From JACQPU01 sp039961715 (GTDB taxonomy: Bacteria; Bacteroidota; Ignavibacteria; UBA10030), in the NCBI GenBank assembly GCA_039961715.1, contig JABRVW010000115.1:1-9401 (forward strand): a stretch of 9,401 nucleotides of DNA. Reading direction: 5' to 3'. A program made the translations under genes and the position numbers. The first letter of the stretch is position 1. Each line of letters opens with the position of its first letter. Shown here in pieces: positions 1 to 5,430 of this stretch. The notes beneath the pieces are model-generated. The model made no database searches. It was not told the origin of the DNA and worked only from the letters and a program-made list of their open reading frames with translations.

Positions 1-368
1 CCCGGAAACGCCAATCCGCTCCCCTCATACAGCCAATGCGTGGAATCGGGATGGACAAACGTGTCGTTCCAGGCGGGATCGGTGTCGTCGATGCCGGTTT
101 GCCATTGAAGGACGGAGAGTTCATAGTTGCCTGCGTCCATGGGACGGGCGTCGATGAGCGGCCGAAAATAGATCACAAGGCCGGCCTCCCGCGCAAATTG
201 ATGCCAGGCGGCCTGGGTGAGCGATGGATCGAGCTGAAAGGAGCACTCCTTCCATCTGGGATTCACGTGCAACTTCACGTTTTTGCTTCCGCCGGTGGCA
301 AGGGCAGTTGAAGGCCCTCCTACGAGGAAAGCAGTGGTGGCGATCATGGTGAGCAACAGGTTTTTCAC
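1..368 (-). CDS. Exported protein, possibly outer-membrane; N-terminal part only
   Basis: An open frame runs from a GTG at 366-368 off the left edge of the window, giving 122 complete codons. A purine-rich GGGAGG lies about 7 bases upstream of the GTG and decides the start; the next in-frame Met is residue 8, inside the hydrophobic stretch. Residues 1-25 form a typical signal peptide: a Lys after the start, a core rich in Leu, Thr and Ala, and a cleavage site after ALA followed by TGG. The visible mature part is polar and aromatic (GLVIYFRPLIDARP, then YELSVLQWQTGIDDTDPAWND) with one Cys near residue 41. The style resembles the N-terminus of outer-membrane beta-barrel proteins of this bacterial group, but no domain is recognised, so the location is an inference. 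It has no operon partner in the window; the neighbouring transposase is divergent. Confidence 0.7.
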   Translation of the reverse strand, partial: MKNLLLTMIATTAFLVGGPSTALATGGSKNVKLHVNPRWKECSFQLDPSLTQAAWHQFAREAGLVIYFRPLIDARPMDAGNYELSVLQWQTGIDDTDPAWNDTFVHPDSTHWLYEGSGLAFP

Positions 369-443
369 GGCAAACCTCCCTTGGTAAGTGAGTATTTCGG
401 TGGATGTTGCTGATGCCGTAATGTACGGGGGGAGGTGGGATCC

Positions 444-491
444 GGCGGTTCATCGTGCAAGGTGGGACCAAAATGGCGGTTCCATCGTGCA
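444..491. repeat. Imperfect direct repeat upstream of the transposase
   Basis: GGCGGTTCATCGTGCA (444-459) recurs as GGCGGTTCCATCGTGCA (475-491), a 31-base offset with a single inserted C. Both copies are followed by G-rich sequence. They lie in the non-coding stretch 369-626, between the divergent exported-protein gene and the transposase. Their role is unknown; they may be remnants of earlier element insertion. Confidence 0.6.
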
Positions 492-512
492 GGCAGGGGC
501 GTCGCCATACAA

Positions 513-548
513 GAAGTCCGACTTCCCCCCAAGATGAAGTCCGACTTC
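513..548. repeat. Two REP-like palindromes upstream of the RAYT gene
   Basis: The 13-base palindrome GAAGTCCGACTTC occurs twice, at 513-525 and 536-548. Each copy is followed by C-rich sequence (CCCCCC and GCCCCA), so the repeated unit is longer than the palindrome. Related AAGTCCG words lie at the 3' end of the transposase gene (1167-1173) and, inverted, just beyond it (1249-1255 and 1264-1270). Paired palindromes flanking a solitary HuH transposase are the usual layout of REP sequences and their RAYT. That these are the enzyme's substrates is an inference. Confidence 0.6.
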
Positions 549-571
549 GCCCCAGGGGTGGACCCTCGCGT

Positions 572-600
572 TTGCGTTCTTCACAATTCTATCGTACTAT
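572..600 (+). promoter_or_regulatory. Candidate promoter of the RAYT gene
   Basis: TTGCGT (572-577), a 17-base spacer and TACTAT (595-600) lie 27 bases before the ATG at 627. The two boxes match the sigma-70 consensus only partly, so this is a weak prediction supported mainly by spacing and position. Confidence 0.3.
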
Positions 601-626
601 TTCCTGCCTATCCTGTGGGGGGGTCC

Positions 627-1205
627 ATGACGACACGATCAATTCCGATTGTCCCCGGCGAGTACTATCATATCTATAACCGGGGGAACAACAAGCAGCA
701 AATCTTCCGGAAGAACGGCGATTACCGATTCTTTCAGGGAAAAATGACGGAGAAGTTCACCGAGCACGGCGTCGGCATCGTTGCATATTGCCTGATGCCA
801 ACGCACTTTCACGCCCTGGTGCATATTCTGCGAGAGGTCGATTTTGCAAACGTCATGCGCTCGTTGTCATGTACGTATGTCAAATCGTTCCATAAGTGGT
901 ACGGTACCTCGGGTCACCTCTGCGGTGGTGACTACCAGGCAAAACATGTGGTGGATGGTGGCTATCTGGTAAACGTGCTGGGATACATTCACCTGAATCC
1001 CGTTCTGGCCGGGATTGTCGGGGATCCATGGGAATGGGAATTCTCAGATTGCAGGAATTGGTGTACGCGGGGGGCTACCCTGAGTTACGCGTCCCGGGAC
1101 CTGCGACAATCGGTGTTTGGCGGGCCTGAGCGCTACCGGCGATACCTTGCTGAATACTTGCTAAGGAAGTCCGAGATTATGGCTATGGATGGCTCTCTGC
1201 GCTGA
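627..1205 (+). CDS. REP-associated tyrosine transposase (Y1/HuH, IS200-like)
   Basis: This 192-residue protein belongs to the single-strand DNA transposases of the Y1_Tnp family. Early landmarks are YYHIYNRGNN (residues 13-22) and an acidic/aromatic segment ending in FFQGKM. The metal-binding HuH motif is MPTHFHALVH, with His60 and His62. The region of the catalytic Tyr is GYIHLNPVLAG, with Tyr120 the likely nucleophile. Length and the YIHLNPV signature fit RAYTs, the domesticated relatives of IS200 TnpA, better than a full insertion sequence, and no partner tnpB is present. The frame is open upstream to 435, but that part would translate the REP-like palindromes. ATG 627 follows a GGGGGGG run and matches the family N-terminus, so it was chosen. 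Known family members nick and join REP hairpins; activity here is inferred from intact motifs. Confidence 0.9.
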   Translation: MTTRSIPIVPGEYYHIYNRGNNKQQIFRKNGDYRFFQGKMTEKFTEHGVGIVAYCLMPTHFHALVHILREVDFANVMRSLSCTYVKSFHKWYGTSGHLCGGDYQAKHVVDGGYLVNVLGYIHLNPVLAGIVGDPWEWEFSDCRNWCTRGATLSYASRDLRQSVFGGPERYRRYLAEYLLRKSEIMAMDGSLR

Positions 1206-1211
1206 TAAATG

Positions 1212-1233
1212 CGGGGAATGACCGTTTTCCCCG
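1212..1233 (+). terminator. Hairpin just after the RAYT gene, terminator-like
   Basis: CGGGGAA (1212-1218) pairs perfectly with TTCCCCG (1227-1233) over an 8-base loop, 6 bases after the transposase stop codon. There is no clear T tract afterwards (GTTTGTC follows), so it may be a weak terminator or part of the mobile element's 3' end. Confidence 0.4.
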
Positions 1234-1243
1234 GTTTGTCGCA

Positions 1244-1270
1244 GAACTCGGACTTCCGGATTCCGGACTT
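1244..1270. repeat. Inverted REP-like sequence downstream of the RAYT gene
   Basis: GAACTCGGACTTC (1244-1256) is the imperfect inverse of the upstream palindrome. CGGACTT occurs at 1249-1255 and again at 1264-1270, around the near-symmetrical TCCGGATTCCGGA. Read on the minus strand these are two AAGTCCG words, so the gene sits between copies in opposite orientation. The rest of 1271-1398 holds only short inverted repeats and no gene. Confidence 0.5.
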
Positions 1271-1368
1271 TCAGCCCTTGCAGGCGGACAGGCCACTGAA
1301 ATCCCCTGAACGACAAGGGATTGCAGACTCACGCGGACATGATGAGAGTCAACACGATACCGTCTCGC

Positions 1369-1383
1369 GGAGTGCTTAACTCC
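1369..1383 (-). terminator. Small hairpin downstream of the 86-residue ORF
   Basis: GGAGT (1369-1373) and ACTCC (1379-1383) pair over a 5-base loop, 15 bases past the stop of the minus-strand ORF. With a 5-bp stem and no T tract this is only a possible transcription end. Confidence 0.2.
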
Positions 1384-1398
1384 ACTGGAGGCAGGAAG

Positions 1399-1659
1399 TT
1401 ACGCCGCCTTCAGCCTGTGCATCGCAATTCCCAGAACCCTCTGCCATTGGCGCTTCAGGAAGTCAGGCTTCCATTGAATGCCTTCCCTGGCAAGTATCTG
1501 CTGAATGTCGGTGCAGACGGTTGACTCGTTGTTGAAGATATACGCGGGATCAGTGCGGGCCGCGGCGTTCAGCTCTCTGAGGTAATAAACATGCGGTGGT
1601 TTGAGCAAAACCTGGACGGCTTTCTCCAGCTCCTGCGACTCATCTTTGTGGGAGGTCAA
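1399..1659 (-). CDS. Hypothetical protein, 86 residues
   Basis: The frame starts at a TTG (1657-1659) preceded by AGAAGGAGA with about 7 bases of spacing, one of the best ribosome binding sites in the window, and ends with TAA. The product is soluble, with no signal peptide or membrane segment. Residues 1-33 contain a charged, probably helical stretch ending LLKPPHVYYLRELNAAA. Residues 50-86 are basic and aromatic (QQILAREGIQWKPDFLKRQWQRVLG). I do not recognise a family. Upstream, a TAGGTTTG word (complement of 1690-1697) fits the Bacteroidetes -7 box, but no -33 element sits at the right distance. It lies alone between the transposase region and the PadR operon and could be a genuine small gene or a remnant. 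The ribosome binding site favours a gene. Confidence 0.5.
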   Translation of the reverse strand: MTSHKDESQELEKAVQVLLKPPHVYYLRELNAAARTDPAYIFNNESTVCTDIQQILAREGIQWKPDFLKRQWQRVLGIAMHRLKAA

Positions 1660-1816
1660 AGATAGTCTCCTTCTTTTGTGAAACTATCCCAAACCTACGC
1701 TATTTTTTGCGAAGACTTGTTGACAAACATCACGTTTCCACGCATTTCTCACAGCAGACGGGTGATCCGGTGTTCCGGGGACAGGACTGCGGATGATCAG
1801 CTCAAATCCCGGTGTG

Positions 1817-3187
1817 CTACCGATACCCAAAGAGCGGTGGGAAGACCATGACGACAAGTGCCGCCCAAACGGCATAGACAGGCAGGTAGTTTGTCTGCCA
1901 CCGTTCAAGATCGGTGAATGGGGCCTGCTTCCTCAGAAAGCGGATATACAGGATGGCGGACCAGGTGAGGTTGACAAGAAGAAGAATATTCACGCCCAGG
2001 GCCGCCACGCGGTTAGGCGTGAAGCCGTACTCGGTGATGCGGGCGGAAATGGCCCACAACGCCACGGCATCGGCCAGGAGTGCACTGATGATCAGAATGA
2101 CCTGCATGGCATCAAAGAAGCCGGGTGGCAGATGAGTCTCACGGGCTGAGATGGAATAAAGCAAGAGACCCAGAACAACAATGAGGAGAAGATCGAAGGC
2201 AATCAGCACTTCACGCTGAATATCGATGGGTCTTCCGGTTACGATCACGGTGACGAGAAACGTGATCAACAGCGCCGTGAACAATGGCGTGAAAAGCCGG
2301 GTCAACACGGGCGCCATGTTTTCAATGACGCTCTGTTTGGCCTCCACCAGCCAGGAAGCGATCAGGACGGCGCCGGCAGCGCCGCACGGTATGAGCCACG
2401 ACTGAATGAACCACTCCGAATCGATGCCGATACTCTGAAACATCATCACCAAAAACGCGGTGAGGACACCGCCGCCGAGCGCGATGAGAACGTAATAAAT
2501 GAAGAGTTCCCCGGAGAATCGAATGAAATCCATGCGTCCCGGGACCTCATGCCAGCGATTCCCTGCGTACGCGATACCCACCGCAAGCCAGAGAGCGATC
2601 GGCAGGTGCAGGATGGAAAGCACCTCGGTAGAGCCCTCGGGTGTGAACGGAAAGACATTCGCAAACACGCCAGCCATCGCGAAGGCAGCTCCCAGCCAGA
2701 TGAGCGTCGCGGCATGAAGCTCCCGCGTCCGGGCGAAATAGCCGGCAAGCACCGGAAGCACAAAGAGGCTCATATTGCGGGCATAGAACCCTTGGTCCGC
2801 TCCAATCCGCATTCCAAAGAGCTCCGGAATCTTGACGAGGATCCCTGCAACCACCGCAAAAGCAATTGCCGCGAATCCATCTGACCGCGCCCAGAGCGGT
2901 TGGTCACCAGAGTCCGGTCGAGGAACGACGAGCTGTTTCCAGAGACGTTCGGAGTGTTCACGGGCAAATTCCCGGGAGATCTCGTCAAGCGCGCCCATCC
3001 GCTTCACGGCCACCAGGAACGCTTCATCCGGAGCCAGGCCCGCGTTCATCAGAACGGAGATTTGTTCGCGCAGGTGGTCTTCGAGTTCGTCGACATCCAC
3101 CGAATGGATCGCCTGGCGGCGCTGCACGTAACCGCGCCATTGATTGATCTGGTTTTCGACTGATTGGTCGTTCGTCGGTATCGACAT
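1817..3187 (-). CDS. Polytopic membrane protein with HAAS/permease-prefix-like N-terminus
   Basis: The protein has 456 residues. Residues 1-85 are soluble and helical. The pattern includes VDVDELEDHLREQI (31-43) and GLAPDEAFLVAVKRMG (50-65), then SREFAREHSERLW, which is the style of the HAAS or permease-prefix domains encoded next to PadR genes. From about residue 104 there are roughly eleven hydrophobic segments, at about 104-125, 138-151, 158-180, 190-208, 227-250, 262-281, 297-317, 327-346, 358-380, 393-417 and 433-454. The conserved-looking loop ITEYGFTPNRVAALG (384-398) and the overall layout recall DUF4153-like proteins; that name is tentative. The start has CAGGAG 5 bases upstream. The gene begins 18 bases after the PadR stop, so the two are surely cotranscribed, and the PadR protein is the likely regulator. 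The transported or sensed substrate, if any, is unknown. Confidence 0.8.
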   Translation of the reverse strand: MSIPTNDQSVENQINQWRGYVQRRQAIHSVDVDELEDHLREQISVLMNAGLAPDEAFLVAVKRMGALDEISREFAREHSERLWKQLVVPRPDSGDQPLWARSDGFAAIAFAVVAGILVKIPELFGMRIGADQGFYARNMSLFVLPVLAGYFARTRELHAATLIWLGAAFAMAGVFANVFPFTPEGSTEVLSILHLPIALWLAVGIAYAGNRWHEVPGRMDFIRFSGELFIYYVLIALGGGVLTAFLVMMFQSIGIDSEWFIQSWLIPCGAAGAVLIASWLVEAKQSVIENMAPVLTRLFTPLFTALLITFLVTVIVTGRPIDIQREVLIAFDLLLIVVLGLLLYSISARETHLPPGFFDAMQVILIISALLADAVALWAISARITEYGFTPNRVAALGVNILLLVNLTWSAILYIRFLRKQAPFTDLERWQTNYLPVYAVWAALVVMVFPPLFGYR

Positions 3188-3205
3188 GCAGACTCCTGAT
3201 TCGCT

Positions 3206-3661
3206 CTACAGTAGGGTTACAAAAGCATGAATGACAGAAATCCGAAACGACTGATATTGTTTTGGTCCTTTGAACATTCCCACATTAGCGCTTGTTTCGG
3301 ATTTCGTGCTTCGTATTTCGAGCTTCTCCATTGAGATAGATTTCCAGATCCCCCGCAGTGTTGCATCCACTGTCTGCCATTGCCTGCGCTCCTCAGCAAG
3401 CCGGGCCTTTCCCTGCGGGGTGATCCGGTAGTATTTCCGGCGCCGGCCGCTTTCCGCTTCTTCCCATCGCGCCTTGATGTACCCGAGCCGCTCCAGACGA
3501 TGCAGAACGGGATAGAGCATCCCGTCGGTCCATTCCATCGCGCCGCCTGACAGCTCCTGCACTCGCTTGATGATGGCGTATCCGTAGCTGTCGCCTTCTG
3601 CAAGAATGGCGAGAACGAGCGGCGTGGAGGAAGCGGCGATCAGATCCTTATTGAATTCCAT
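3206..3661 (-). CDS. PadR family transcriptional regulator with an unusual C-terminal tail
   Basis: The protein has 151 residues from ATG 3661. Residues 10-85 form the PadR winged helix: STPLVLAILAEGDSYGYAI (12-30), the recognition-helix region MEWTDGMLYPVLHRLERLGYI (42-62), and the wing ESGRRRKYYRITPQG (70-84). Residues 86-110 are the short C-terminal helix of subfamily-1 PadR proteins, which commonly end near here. Residues 111-151 are extra and translate a repeat-like DNA element (3209-3331), so the natural stop has probably been lost. The frame is open upstream to 3823, but that part would translate the AT-rich promoter; MEFNKDLIAAS is the natural N-terminus. The ribosome binding site is weak. 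The gene is first in an operon with the membrane protein and is probably autoregulated. Confidence 0.9.
   Translation of the reverse strand: MEFNKDLIAASSTPLVLAILAEGDSYGYAIIKRVQELSGGAMEWTDGMLYPVLHRLERLGYIKARWEEAESGRRRKYYRITPQGKARLAEERRQWQTVDATLRGIWKSISMEKLEIRSTKSETSANVGMFKGPKQYQSFRISVIHAFVTLL
3209..3331. repeat. Dispersed-repeat-like element forming the 3' end of padR
   Basis: Read on the minus strand this stretch runs through GAAATACGAAGCACGAAAT and on to a second GAAATCCGAAAC-type arm. Perfect 12-base inverted arms, GAAATCCGAAAC (3237-3248) and GTTTCGGATTTC (3294-3305), enclose 45 bases. The base pattern is AT-rich and unlike the GC-rich padR body. Similar GAAATCCGAAA-rich repeats occur as intergenic repeats in several environmental bacterial genomes and often appear as spurious protein tails; that comparison is from memory. 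The limits given are those of the extra coding tail; the true element ends are not certain. Confidence 0.6.
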
Positions 3662-3680
3662 GAGCCGGCAGCACCCAATG

Positions 3681-3716
3681 ATACATAGCGGTAATATACA
3701 TAGAAGTATTATGTAT
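3681..3716. promoter_or_regulatory. Candidate PadR operator over the padR promoter
   Basis: ATACATA (3696-3702) and TATGTAT (3710-3716) are perfect 7-base inverted arms with a 7-base spacer. A further direct copy, ATACATAG, lies at 3681-3688 (the other at 3696-3703), 15 bases apart. The inverted repeat covers the -35/-10 spacer. Known PadR operators are ATGT/ACAT-type dyads, so autorepression is the natural inference. Confidence 0.55.
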
Positions 3717-3721
3717 GTCAA
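3693..3721 (-). promoter_or_regulatory. Promoter of the padR operon
   Basis: On the minus strand, TTGACA (complement of 3716-3721), a 17-base spacer and TATATT (complement of 3693-3698) form a near-perfect sigma-70-like promoter. It lies 31 bases upstream of ATG 3661. It is the strongest promoter match in the window. Confidence 0.7.
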
Positions 3722-3764
3722 GAACTTCTTGCAGGAAGGGTGGTCAGGGAGCGAGACATGGGAA

Positions 3765-3803
3765 GCCCGCCAGTACCTGAGACTTTGTATGGCTCCGGCG
3801 GGC
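3765..3803. terminator. Inverted repeat between the DUF4256 gene and padR
   Basis: GCCCGCC (3765-3771) and GGCGGGC (3797-3803) are perfect 7-base arms separated by 25 bases. They lie downstream of the DUF4256 stop and upstream of the padR promoter, a suitable place for a transcription end. The loop is long and there is no T tract, so the role is uncertain. Confidence 0.3.
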
Positions 3804-3838
3804 AAACAAGAAGGGTGGAGCAACGCCGCGAAGAAGAT

Positions 3839-4417
3839 TCAGACCCTGAGGGAGCCTCTGAACCCCCGGGCGGCGTAGTAGGATTCGGCTCCGTTGTGGT
3901 ATACAAAGACCGTATTGTAGCGGCGGTCGCAAAAGAGGGCCCCGCCGAGCATTCGGATCCCGGGAGGGGTCTTGATCCAGCTCGATGTCTTTGTGTCGAA
4001 GGCTCCGAGCCTCTGCAGTTCCCGGTACTCTTCCTCCGTCAACAGCTCAATGCCCATGTCTGCGGCCATATCAACGGCACTACCCTTGGGCTTGTTCTCT
4101 TTCCTGGATTTCAGAGCTTCGCGGTCGTAGCACAGGCTTCTGCGGCCCTGTGGGCTTTCCGGCGAACAGTCATAGAAAATGTATTCGCCCATCTTCCTGT
4201 CGTAGCCGATAACGTCGGGTTCACCACCGGTGCGCTCCATTTCGGCAAGCGACCACAGCTTTTCGGCATGCATGTCCAACCTTGCCTGGACGTCTGACCA
4301 TGAGAGTCCCTGGTGGCGGCTTGTGTTCTTCCCGAACCGGGACTTGAGGATTCCCAGAAGCTCCGTCTGCTTGTCCGGAGACAGGGTCCTCTTGACGGTG
4401 AAAGAGCGTTTCATCAT
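3839..4417 (-). CDS. DUF4256 family protein
   Basis: The 192-residue product is full length for this family of unknown function. Recognisable blocks in order are ELLGILKSRFGKNTSRHQGLSW (about 19-40), KLWSLAEMERTGGEPDVIGYD (53-73), GEYIFYDCSPESPQGRRSLCYDREAL (77-102), DMAADMGIELLTEEEY (116-131), FDTKTSSWIKTP (139-150), and the C-terminal RRYNTVFVYHNGAESYYAARGFRGSLRV. There is no signal peptide or membrane segment, so it is cytoplasmic. GGAAGGAAAG just before ATG 4417 is a good ribosome binding site; a second Met follows directly. It appears to be a single-gene unit with its own candidate promoter. The activity of the family is not established; no catalytic claim is made. Confidence 0.92.
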   Translation of the reverse strand: MMKRSFTVKRTLSPDKQTELLGILKSRFGKNTSRHQGLSWSDVQARLDMHAEKLWSLAEMERTGGEPDVIGYDRKMGEYIFYDCSPESPQGRRSLCYDREALKSRKENKPKGSAVDMAADMGIELLTEEEYRELQRLGAFDTKTSSWIKTPPGIRMLGGALFCDRRYNTVFVYHNGAESYYAARGFRGSLRV

Positions 4418-4520
4418 TCTTTCCTTCCAGGGGTCGATGAATGGACGATGATCACTCCCTTCCCATAGTCGGTCGAGGAAGTCGTCTTTCGACAGATACC
4501 CGAGGGACCCCAGATTGCTT

Positions 4521-4538
4521 CCTCAGTGACGGCTGAGG
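4521..4538. other. Hairpin in the leader of the DUF4256 gene
   Basis: CCTCAG (4521-4526) and CTGAGG (4533-4538) pair over 6 bases. It lies between the candidate promoter and the start codon, so it would be in the long untranslated leader. No riboswitch family is recognised. Confidence 0.3.
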
Positions 4539-4576
4539 CTCGGAGAAGCGTGCGTTCAGGTCTGAAGTGGCGGGTG

Positions 4577-4607
4577 CAAATTTAGGGAAATGAGAGGCGA
4601 TTTCAAA
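4577..4607 (-). promoter_or_regulatory. Candidate Bacteroidetes-type promoter of the DUF4256 gene
   Basis: On the minus strand, TTTG (complement of 4604-4607), a 19-base spacer and TAAATTTG (complement of 4577-4584) match the TTTG-N19-TAnnTTTG pattern described for the Bacteroidetes primary sigma factor. It would give a leader of roughly 150 bases before ATG 4417. Confidence 0.45.
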
Positions 4608-4653
4608 GTTCTCCAGGGAACCGAATTCCGGGAGAAGGAGGAGGGGCGGGTGG

Positions 4654-4670
4654 ACGGGACAGGGTCCCGT
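4654..4670 (-). terminator. Hairpin downstream of the T9SS cargo gene
   Basis: ACGGGAC (4654-4660) and GTCCCGT (4664-4670) form a perfect 7-bp stem with a 3-base loop. The hairpin begins 6 bases past the stop codon of the minus-strand gene. A C-rich run follows in place of T residues, so it is terminator-like but not canonical. Confidence 0.45.
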
Positions 4671-4676
4671 TCCATG

Positions 4677-5426
4677 CTATTTCACCACCATCAGCTTCTT
4701 GCCCAGCACGATTCCATCCGACTGCAAGCGATACACGTACATCCCGCTTCCCAATGATGAAGCATCAAATAGTACCTGCTGGATCACTCCTGCCTTCCGC
4801 TCCCCGTCCACCAACGTGGCCACCTCCCGTCCCACCATGTCGAACACCTTCAGCAACACGTGTCCATCCTTCGGCAATGTGAACTCGATGGTGGTTGTGG
4901 GATTGAACGGGTTGGGATAGTTCTGGCTGAGGGTGAACTCCAGTGGAGCCACACCGATGACAACCTCCAAGGCAGACGTATAGGTAAAGGAACCACTGTG
5001 GTCGATCTGCTTGATACGGTAGGCGTAACGGCCAGATGGAAGGTTGCTGTCGGTGAAAGAGTACTCTCTGGGTGTGTTGCTTGTACCTGCGCCTTGCACA
5101 AACCCCACCGGTGCCCAGTTCTGATTGCCGACCAAACGACGTTCAATTTCAAATCCGTAATTGTCTACTTCGGTTGCGGTGTGCCAATTCAGAGTCACTT
5201 CCCTGGAACCAGGTGTTGCTGTTAAACTAACCAGCTCTACAGGGAGCGGTCCACCGCATTTTGTTCCATCTCCGGAAGAGCTTCCGTCTATCGTTATGAG
5301 ATCCGCACAGATGTCGGCTCCGGCACCTACTTCGATCGTTGTTCCCGCATCGAAGACCACACTACTTTGACTATATGCCAGAGTGCTGAAGATCAGTGTC
5401 CCCAGGAATAGCGCTCTCTTTCTCAT
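4677..5426 (-). CDS. Secreted protein with Fn3-like domain and T9SS sorting domain
   Basis: The protein has 249 residues from ATG 5426. Residues 1-19 are a signal peptide (MRKRALFLGTLIFSTLAYS) with Gln next. Residues 20-58 are a short Gly/Asp-rich segment with two Cys (39 and 57) that may form a disulfide. Residues 60-157 are an Fn3-like beta domain beginning PLPVELVSLTATPGS and containing LNWHTATEVDNYGFEIER. Residues 165-249 are the type A T9SS C-terminal domain, with LSQNYPNPFNPTTTIEF, the VFDMVGREVATLVDGE block and a final GKKLMVVK. Such proteins cross the inner membrane by Sec and the outer membrane by T9SS, and are often kept on the surface. The start lies 4 bases after the stop of the fibre gene, so translation is probably coupled. 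The frame is open further upstream, but that would overlap the fibre gene and bury the signal peptide. Confidence 0.9.
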   Translation of the reverse strand: MRKRALFLGTLIFSTLAYSQSSVVFDAGTTIEVGAGADICADLITIDGSSSGDGTKCGGPLPVELVSLTATPGSREVTLNWHTATEVDNYGFEIERRLVGNQNWAPVGFVQGAGTSNTPREYSFTDSNLPSGRYAYRIKQIDHSGSFTYTSALEVVIGVAPLEFTLSQNYPNPFNPTTTIEFTLPKDGHVLLKVFDMVGREVATLVDGERKAGVIQQVLFDASSLGSGMYVYRLQSDGIVLGKKLMVVK

Positions 5427-5430
5427 TCTA

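Noticed and set aside
36..311. Plus-strand ORF of 91 codons
   Set aside because: It is opposite the exported-protein gene, which has a signal peptide and ribosome binding site.
435..626. N-terminal extension of the transposase frame
   Set aside because: It would translate the REP-like palindromes and has no family resemblance; ATG 627 matches the usual start of the family.
1300..1322. AATCCC/GGGATT inverted repeat
   Set aside because: Arms of six bases with an 11-base loop are expected by chance and have no T tract.
1458..1472. GGAAGTCAGGCTTCC as another REP palindrome
   Set aside because: Its centre differs from the AAGTCCG family and it lies within a likely coding frame; probably chance.
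2549..3163. Several overlapping plus-strand ORFs
   Set aside because: They are antisense to the membrane-protein gene in GC-rich DNA and have no recognisable features.
3735..3820. GAAGGGTGG twice (3735-3743 and 3812-3820) as element ends
   Set aside because: Nine bases with no further shared flank and no gene between; too short to support an attachment site or target duplication.
3662..3823. 54-residue N-terminal extension of PadR with a hydrophobic, membrane-like stretch
   Set aside because: The hydrophobic residues come from translating the AT-rich promoter and operator. PadR proteins start near MEFNKDL.
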